Shown here: positions 6,903 to 10,995 of the stretch, in pieces
How the letters are laid out: each line of letters opens with the position of its first letter
Numbering within the stretch: the stretch's first letter is position 1
Assembly (NCBI GenBank): GCA_948788915.1
Contig: CAQFOZ010000066.1
Span: forward strand, 1 to 10,995
Direction: 5' to 3'
Source: an uncultured Muribaculaceae bacterium
Lineage (GTDB): Bacteria > Bacteroidota > Bacteroidia > Bacteroidales > Muribaculaceae
Length of the DNA: 10,995 nucleotides
Position numbers and translations under genes: made by a program
Notes under the pieces: model-generated
What the model was told of the DNA's origin: nothing
Seen by the model: the letters and a program-made list of their open reading frames with translations, nothing else
The model's database searches: none

Positions 6903-8183
6903 ATGCTGAAATTATACTTTATACTTCTAACTTTGTTATGCGGACTACCATCTTATGCTATGGCCGCATATAATGCATATAGTTACACGGAATGTGAAGG
7001 ATCTGCCATGCCCTACCCCACTCCTGATATGGCACTGCGAACAATTCCTGATTCTCTCACACCTGTATACGTCAACCATATCGGACGTCACGGGGCACGT
7101 TTTCTGTCTTCAGAAAATTACACTGCATCGCTGCTGAGTTATCTAAATAGAGCTGACAGTCTTGGCACCATTACACCGACAGGCCGCAAACTTATGGACC
7201 TGTGTCATCTTGTAATAACCCGGACTGACGGACGATGGGGCGCACTCGACTCTCTCGGTATGGCGGAACAACGCGGTATAGCGGCCCGTCTCTATGCTCT
7301 TGCTCCAGACCTATTTCACAATACCAATATCAACGCCATATCATCCTACGTGCCGCGCTGTATCGCTTCCATGAATGCATTTACTCACCAGCTTGCATGT
7401 CTTGACAACAACATAGAGATCACTTCTGCCTCCGGAAGGCAGAACAACCTGCTTTTAAGGCCATGGACAGACGATGCAGGTTATAATGCATATATGGATA
7501 GCAATGAATGGCGAACTGTATACAATAAATATGTTGACAACACGGTCCCCGACAGTGTTGCAATCAAAATAATGGGTACCGGATATCCTTTTGCGACAGA
7601 TGAAGAGAAAGATGTGGCGATAGCTGTATACAAAGTAGTTGCCGGATGCAGGGCAATGTCAATCGACCCCGTTGCTGAAAGATTTATGACACTTGCAGAG
7701 TACAACGCGCTATGGAGTGCGGCTAACCTGCACCATTACTTAACACATTCTGCCTCATCGCTTTCCTCTGCACCTATGAATATGGCAGCTGCCTTGCTCA
7801 AAGAACTCATCACAACAATGGATACGGCAGCCAAGGGCACCAATGGTTACAGCGTCATGCTACGATTCGGCCATGCCGAAACCCTGATGCCACTTTTAGC
7901 CTTGATGCGTATACCAGGATGCTACTATATAACGGATCATTGGGGAACAGTAGGTCTTCACTGGCGAGATTTTGCTGTTGTACCCATGGCAGCAAACCTA
8001 CAGATGATCCTATTACAGTCAACAACAGGCAGATACTATGTACGTATTGATCTTAACGAACGTCCGGTATCCCTAATACCTGGAAATAACACACTATACA
8101 TCCCGTGGGAATCAGCAAAACAATATCTCACGCGGTGCCTCTCATTCATCTCATATACAACCCAAATACCAAATCTTACATAA
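6903..8183 (+). CDS. MINPP-like histidine acid phosphatase (probable phytase)
   Basis: This 426-aa exported enzyme belongs to the histidine phosphatase superfamily, branch 2. A signal peptide (about 1-21; MLKLYFILLTLLCGLPSYA) precedes the catalytic RHG motif in HIGRHGARF (R62, H63, G64), whose His is the phospho-acceptor. The acid/base motif is HAE (H324-A325-E326, in RFGHAETLMPL). HAE instead of HD is the mark of multiple inositol polyphosphate phosphatases, which remove phosphates from phytate (InsP6). A secreted Bacteroides MINPP carried in outer-membrane vesicles is known, so a periplasmic, surface or vesicle site is likely. All key motifs are present and the length is usual. It stands alone on the + strand, converging on the radical SAM operon with a 33-base gap. 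A role in phosphate scavenging in the gut is inferred from the family. Confidence 0.87.
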   Translation: MLKLYFILLTLLCGLPSYAMAAYNAYSYTECEGSAMPYPTPDMALRTIPDSLTPVYVNHIGRHGARFLSSENYTASLLSYLNRADSLGTITPTGRKLMDLCHLVITRTDGRWGALDSLGMAEQRGIAARLYALAPDLFHNTNINAISSYVPRCIASMNAFTHQLACLDNNIEITSASGRQNNLLLRPWTDDAGYNAYMDSNEWRTVYNKYVDNTVPDSVAIKIMGTGYPFATDEEKDVAIAVYKVVAGCRAMSIDPVAERFMTLAEYNALWSAANLHHYLTHSASSLSSAPMNMAAALLKELITTMDTAAKGTNGYSVMLRFGHAETLMPLLALMRIPGCYYITDHWGTVGLHWRDFAVVPMAANLQMILLQSTTGRYYVRIDLNERPVSLIPGNNTLYIPWESAKQYLTRCLSFISYTTQIPNLT

Positions 8184-8216
8184 ATTCATCTTAATGTACC
8201 GTACAGCGCAGCAGAT

Positions 8217-9176
8217 TCAGAACATCCATGGCTGTTTCTTTTTATGTTTGAATTTGATAGTCTTCTGAGTGCTCTCTTTGGGATATTTCACCTTAATTAT
8301 TACCGGGTCATCATAGCCTTCAGCTGTTATGAGTAACTCGTCTCCTTTATGATCTAGATACATCGAGTCATCAACCGACTTATACGGCCAATATATTCTA
8401 AACACCTTTTTAGAATCCAACCACTCGGGATCTAACCAATGGGAATTGGTATCATCATTTTCATCTGTAAAAATTTTTCTAAAATGTATTTTCTCCGGAT
8501 CAACAAGATTTTCATTTTCATCAATAATCTGCAAATCAAGTGTATGCATTAACTTCAGTTCATCTGATGATACCATACCTACAATCACTATTGCTTCATC
8601 AAGTTGAGCAACATCTTCTTCAAGAACAATTTCCATATAGTCTATAGGCCACTGTACAGGTATGATTTTATCATGGTAACCAATATATGAGACCTTAATA
8701 GAATCACCAACTGCAACTTCCAATTCAAAATTTCCGTCTAGATCAGAAGAAGTCCCTGTGACTGAGCTCATTATAACAACACCAACCAGAGCTTCAGCAG
8801 GATACTTAATGCCGTCGACTGTCATTTCGCCTAACACTTTACCCTTGAGAAGAAAAGTCTCAACAGGTACTTTGACAGTCACTTCGTCAACTACTAAAGA
8901 CTGTCTCGCATGAGAGATTTGTGCCGCAGTATCGACTGGCGAATACATAGCCAGAGCGCCCACCGAAATCCCGGCCAGCGATACTGCTGCCCCGGCGAGT
9001 CGGCGTGAACGCAGCTGTCGTTCTAAATAAAGCACTTCGGCTTCACATTTTGGACAGGTTCCCGTACAGTCTCCTTTATAACGACACTCCGATGTCACCA
9101 ATTCAATTCCGTTGGCTTCAGCTATCTGCCTGCGAATCTCTCTTAATATCCTACATGTTTGTTTTCCTCGTGCCAT
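8217..9176 (-). CDS. Cys-cluster/transmembrane/CarboxypepD_reg protein paired with radical SAM enzyme
   Basis: This 319-aa protein has three parts. The N-terminus (1-60) is basic and helical with a cysteine cluster, C31-x5-C37-x3-C41-x2-C44 (SECRYKGDCTGTCPKCEAE), plus C8; it resembles a metal- or Fe-S-binding knuckle. One hydrophobic segment (about 60-78; LAGAAVSLAGISVGALAMY) should cross the inner membrane. The rest is periplasmic, with a CarboxypepD_reg-like domain (about 111-180; DLDGNFELEV, VSYIGYH), a LDEAIVIVG element like the linker before TonB plugs, and an acidic tail ending in KHKKKQPWMF. No plug or barrel follows. The ATG at 9176 is preferred over the TTG at 9182. It opens two bases past the TGA of the radical SAM gene, so the two are almost surely cotranslated. 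Its function is unknown; it could be the substrate, anchor or electron partner of that enzyme. Confidence 0.75.
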   Translation of the reverse strand: MARGKQTCRILREIRRQIAEANGIELVTSECRYKGDCTGTCPKCEAEVLYLERQLRSRRLAGAAVSLAGISVGALAMYSPVDTAAQISHARQSLVVDEVTVKVPVETFLLKGKVLGEMTVDGIKYPAEALVGVVIMSSVTGTSSDLDGNFELEVAVGDSIKVSYIGYHDKIIPVQWPIDYMEIVLEEDVAQLDEAIVIVGMVSSDELKLMHTLDLQIIDENENLVDPEKIHFRKIFTDENDDTNSHWLDPEWLDSKKVFRIYWPYKSVDDSMYLDHKGDELLITAEGYDDPVIIKVKYPKESTQKTIKFKHKKKQPWMF

Positions 9177-9178
9177 AG

Positions 9179-9802
9179 TCAATATTTGCGTATTTGATAA
9201 GTGAATAAATCGAATCGGGTGAAACCAAGTTTTTCAAGCTCTGAGCGACTGGCATCGCGATCAGCCACTGTGTTGAAACCCGGTATCAGAGGCAAGCGGA
9301 TAACACAGTCGCCCTGTCGTCCGCTTTCTGCAATAAACCGGAGATTAGAAAGAACGTTGACACTGTCTTGCCCGGTATAATTGCGGTATATTTCTAAATT
9401 CATATCCTTGATGTCGACTATCAGCGTGTCTACTACCGGCAGCAACGTCTCAAGATTATTCGTAGGGACATTGAGCGAGGTCTCCAAATTGAGGCGCCAG
9501 TCTTGTCCGCAGAGTTCACGAAATCCGCGTATGAACCGTGGTCTCAGACAAGGCTCGCCCCCACCAAAGGTTATGCCTCCGTTCGTCGCAATAAAATAAA
9601 GCTCGTCAACGCGCGTCTCAGCATATAATTCTTCTGGTGAATACTCACAAAAAACTTTGTCATCACCAAACGCCTGGGGATTCAGACAATACTTACAGCG
9701 TAGCGGACAGTTGTGAAAAGCCACAAGCGTAGTCACACCGTCGCCGTCCGTTAACAGACGATGACGCACCACCCCTATTACTTTTGCCCTCAGCGGTTCC
9801 AT
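9179..9802 (-). CDS. Small radical SAM enzyme, activase-like
   Basis: This 207-aa protein has a CxxxCxxC cluster at C32-C36-C39 (FHNCPLRCKYCLNP), which binds the [4Fe-4S] cluster and S-adenosylmethionine. It also has the GGGEP motif at about 79-83 (TFGGGEPCLRPRF) and later radical SAM barrel strands (DTLIVDIKDMN, VIRLPLIPGFN). The fold resembles glycyl-radical-enzyme activases of the PflA/YjjW kind, but it is shorter and has no inserted ferredoxin domain. No glycyl radical enzyme is in the window. Its immediate partner is the Cys-cluster membrane protein, whose ATG opens two bases after this stop. A role modifying or serving that protein is therefore an inference worth testing; activation of a distant glycyl radical enzyme is the alternative. 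It is the third gene of the operon starting at 10700, 12 bases after the PH-domain gene. Confidence 0.83.
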   Translation of the reverse strand: MEPLRAKVIGVVRHRLLTDGDGVTTLVAFHNCPLRCKYCLNPQAFGDDKVFCEYSPEELYAETRVDELYFIATNGGITFGGGEPCLRPRFIRGFRELCGQDWRLNLETSLNVPTNNLETLLPVVDTLIVDIKDMNLEIYRNYTGQDSVNVLSNLRFIAESGRQGDCVIRLPLIPGFNTVADRDASRSELEKLGFTRFDLFTYQIRKY

Positions 9803-9814
9803 ATCTACTTGTTG

Positions 9815-10312
9815 TTATTCGGATTTTGGCAAGCCTGCAATCCTTTCTGATACATAATTGACAATAGAGCGAGGATTACGGCATCCAAGCATATACATAC
9901 GTCCGTTCTTCAGTCTTACCAAGAAACAATCAGAGGCCTTACCGTAATAGCAAAAATATGTACCTAGCTCACGCGTCCAAAACCATCCCCAATAACCGAA
10001 CCATCCGCCGCTACCCAAAATACGCATTCCTTTCATAGGAGGATGTATAAACCCTATAGACTTTATATCGGCTAGCGGAAAACGTTTTACCCAGAACGAA
10101 CGGTTGACACACAAATACTCATCGTCAACAGAAACCGAAACCGGCATATAAATCAATACACCCAGACACAGTATCAGCAACATCGCATAAAGCAAGTATG
10201 CATACCAAGAATGATCTCCTAAGATTTGATAAAAAAATACCCCTGCAATAATTATCAATGTCAAAACTGACAAGACCATGGAGCATATGCTGATTTTAAC
10301 CGGCTGTTTCAT
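9815..10312 (-). CDS. Membrane-anchored bacterial PH-domain (bPH) protein
   Basis: This 165-aa protein has two transmembrane helices (about 12-30 and 37-57) followed by a soluble domain of beta strands. That domain contains the signature glycine/aromatic stretch GSGGWFGYWGWFWTRELGTY (101-120) and a later VRLKNGRMYMLGCRNP. This pattern belongs to the bacterial Pleckstrin-like family (bPH_5/DUF2679-like; the exact family name is from memory). Such domains are thought to bind at membranes, but no reaction is known. The ATG at 10312 gives a 13-base gap after the upstream stop; starts at 10336 and 10375 would overlap that gene. It is the second gene of the operon and has no cysteine cluster of its own. 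Confidence 0.72.
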   Translation of the reverse strand: MKQPVKISICSMVLSVLTLIIIAGVFFYQILGDHSWYAYLLYAMLLILCLGVLIYMPVSVSVDDEYLCVNRSFWVKRFPLADIKSIGFIHPPMKGMRILGSGGWFGYWGWFWTRELGTYFCYYGKASDCFLVRLKNGRMYMLGCRNPRSIVNYVSERIAGLPKSE

Positions 10313-10325
10313 AATATTTACATAG

Positions 10326-10700
10326 TTAAGACGCATTAAGCGCCTGTTTAACACTGCGAACCCCGTCCCATACAATGAATGGCACCAATATCAATGCAAT
10401 TACAGGAGCTCCCGTTATATAAAGCCAATAGAGAAACAGAATACGGCTGGCAGACTCTAAAACAATATGAGACCTCAGAGGCATTTTCCTGACATTCTTC
10501 CTAAAAGCAACCACAACAGCAGCCCAGACCATCCATGCCAAAAGAACGATGCCTCCGATAACAGTTGAAACGACCGCGGTATCAGTCCACAAACTATGGG
10601 TTTTAAACGAAACCGATATCACAACCATGCAGCACACAACAATGAGCATGGCAATTTCACTTACCAGACTGTTTAAAATATTGTTTATCCTCTTTCCCAT
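10326..10700 (-). CDS. Small integral membrane protein, first gene of the radical SAM operon
   Basis: This 124-aa protein has hydrophobic segments at about 15-32, 43-66 and 87-110, so three (perhaps four) transmembrane helices, with a basic loop (RKNVRKMPLR) after the second. I recognise no family. The ATG at 10700 (MGKRINNILNSL) is preferred: it gives a sensible N-terminus, whereas the frame back to 10787 is rich in non-membrane, low-quality sequence. It precedes the PH-domain gene by 13 bases and is probably the first gene of the operon. Confidence 0.58.
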   Translation of the reverse strand: MGKRINNILNSLVSEIAMLIVVCCMVVISVSFKTHSLWTDTAVVSTVIGGIVLLAWMVWAAVVVAFRKNVRKMPLRSHIVLESASRILFLYWLYITGAPVIALILVPFIVWDGVRSVKQALNAS

Positions 10701-10995
10701 AATTTTGCAATTTATTTTAAATACGACACAAGCACCACTGGCGAGATATACGGGACCACAATAAACATTTTGACAATCCATTCGCAATAGCCTGATTCAA
10801 GCTTTATATGACATTATATAACAGGCGAGATTGCGTATAATGCCTACATCTGCAAATTTAATAAAAATTTTTAATATAACGGCAACCCGGCTCATTTTTA
10901 TCGAATATAAAGTTACTATTTTATTCTATTTAGAAAAAGTCACGGCAGACGCATCTTAAATAAACTTAACGGCTGTTGACCAATATAAATAGGCT
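10701..10995. other. Intergenic region upstream of the radical SAM operon
   Basis: I find no gene here. The region is AT-rich. It contains TTATAT/ATATAA arms around GACATT (about 10804-10821) and an A5T5 run (10864-10873). Both could be chance or simple structure. The likely promoter of the operon is listed separately. Confidence 0.4.
10853..10885 (-). promoter_or_regulatory. Candidate promoter of the four-gene radical SAM operon
   Basis: On the - strand TAAATTTG (+ strand 10853-10860) matches the Bacteroidetes -7 consensus TAnnTTTG. A TTG (+ strand 10883-10885) lies 22 bases upstream as a possible -33 element. The first gene's ATG is about 150 bases downstream, which gives a fairly long leader, so this is only moderately convincing. 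Confidence 0.35.

Noticed and set aside
8195..8205. TGTAC-C-GTACA between the convergent phosphatase and Cys-cluster genes as a terminator
   Set aside because: The stem is only 5 bp with one loop base and no T-run; it cannot be supported as a terminator.
1..10995. CRISPR arrays, tRNA or rRNA genes
   Set aside because: I saw no regularly spaced repeats and no tRNA-like or rRNA sequence in the intergenic parts.

Overview
The window looks like a Bacteroidales chromosome (Bacteroides or a Muribaculaceae-type relative; the species cannot be named from sequence alone). The evidence is a CarboxypepD_reg/OMP-type outer-membrane barrel, short Bacteroidetes lipoproteins, a TPR/transmembrane/LuxR regulator, a MINPP-type phosphatase, TAnnTTTG-type promoters and weak Shine-Dalgarno sequences.

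Layout. (1) 1-1005: a decayed tyrosine recombinase on the + strand, with one frameshift, a probable small deletion over its catalytic arginine box, and loss of its C-terminal half. Its broken end is fused tail-to-tail into the 3' part of a small secreted-protein gene (1005-1266, -). (2) 1005-4017 (-): an operon of a small lipoprotein, a 769-aa CarboxypepD_reg/TonB-type outer-membrane barrel and the truncated secreted protein. It is preceded by a good Bacteroidetes promoter at 4049-4081. (3) 4086-4181: a compact control region with a 36-nt palindrome and five TCTTAA hexamers, two of them inside identical 12-bp direct repeats. It lies between the operon and the stop codon of the regulator upstream. 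(4) 4178-5917 (-): a 579-aa regulator with a lipobox, TPR-like helices, one transmembrane segment and a LuxR HTH. (5) 5923-6621: accessory debris, namely a DUF1016/YhcG-type nuclease pseudogene (frameshift, Trp-to-stop, lost 3' end) and a 43-codon unidentified fragment. (6) 6903-8183 (+): an exported MINPP-like histidine phosphatase. (7) 8217-10700 (-): a tight four-gene operon, in transcription order a small membrane protein, a membrane-anchored bacterial PH-domain protein, a small radical SAM enzyme and a membrane protein with a Cys-rich N-terminus and a CarboxypepD_reg domain.

How it fits together. The TPR/LuxR protein probably senses an envelope state and may control the lipoprotein/barrel operon next to it. 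The radical SAM gene and its Cys-cluster partner are separated by only two bases between stop and start codons. With the two upstream membrane genes they form the least explained unit in the window and the best candidate for an undescribed system. Two separate patches of mobile or defence debris flank the regulator-barrel block.
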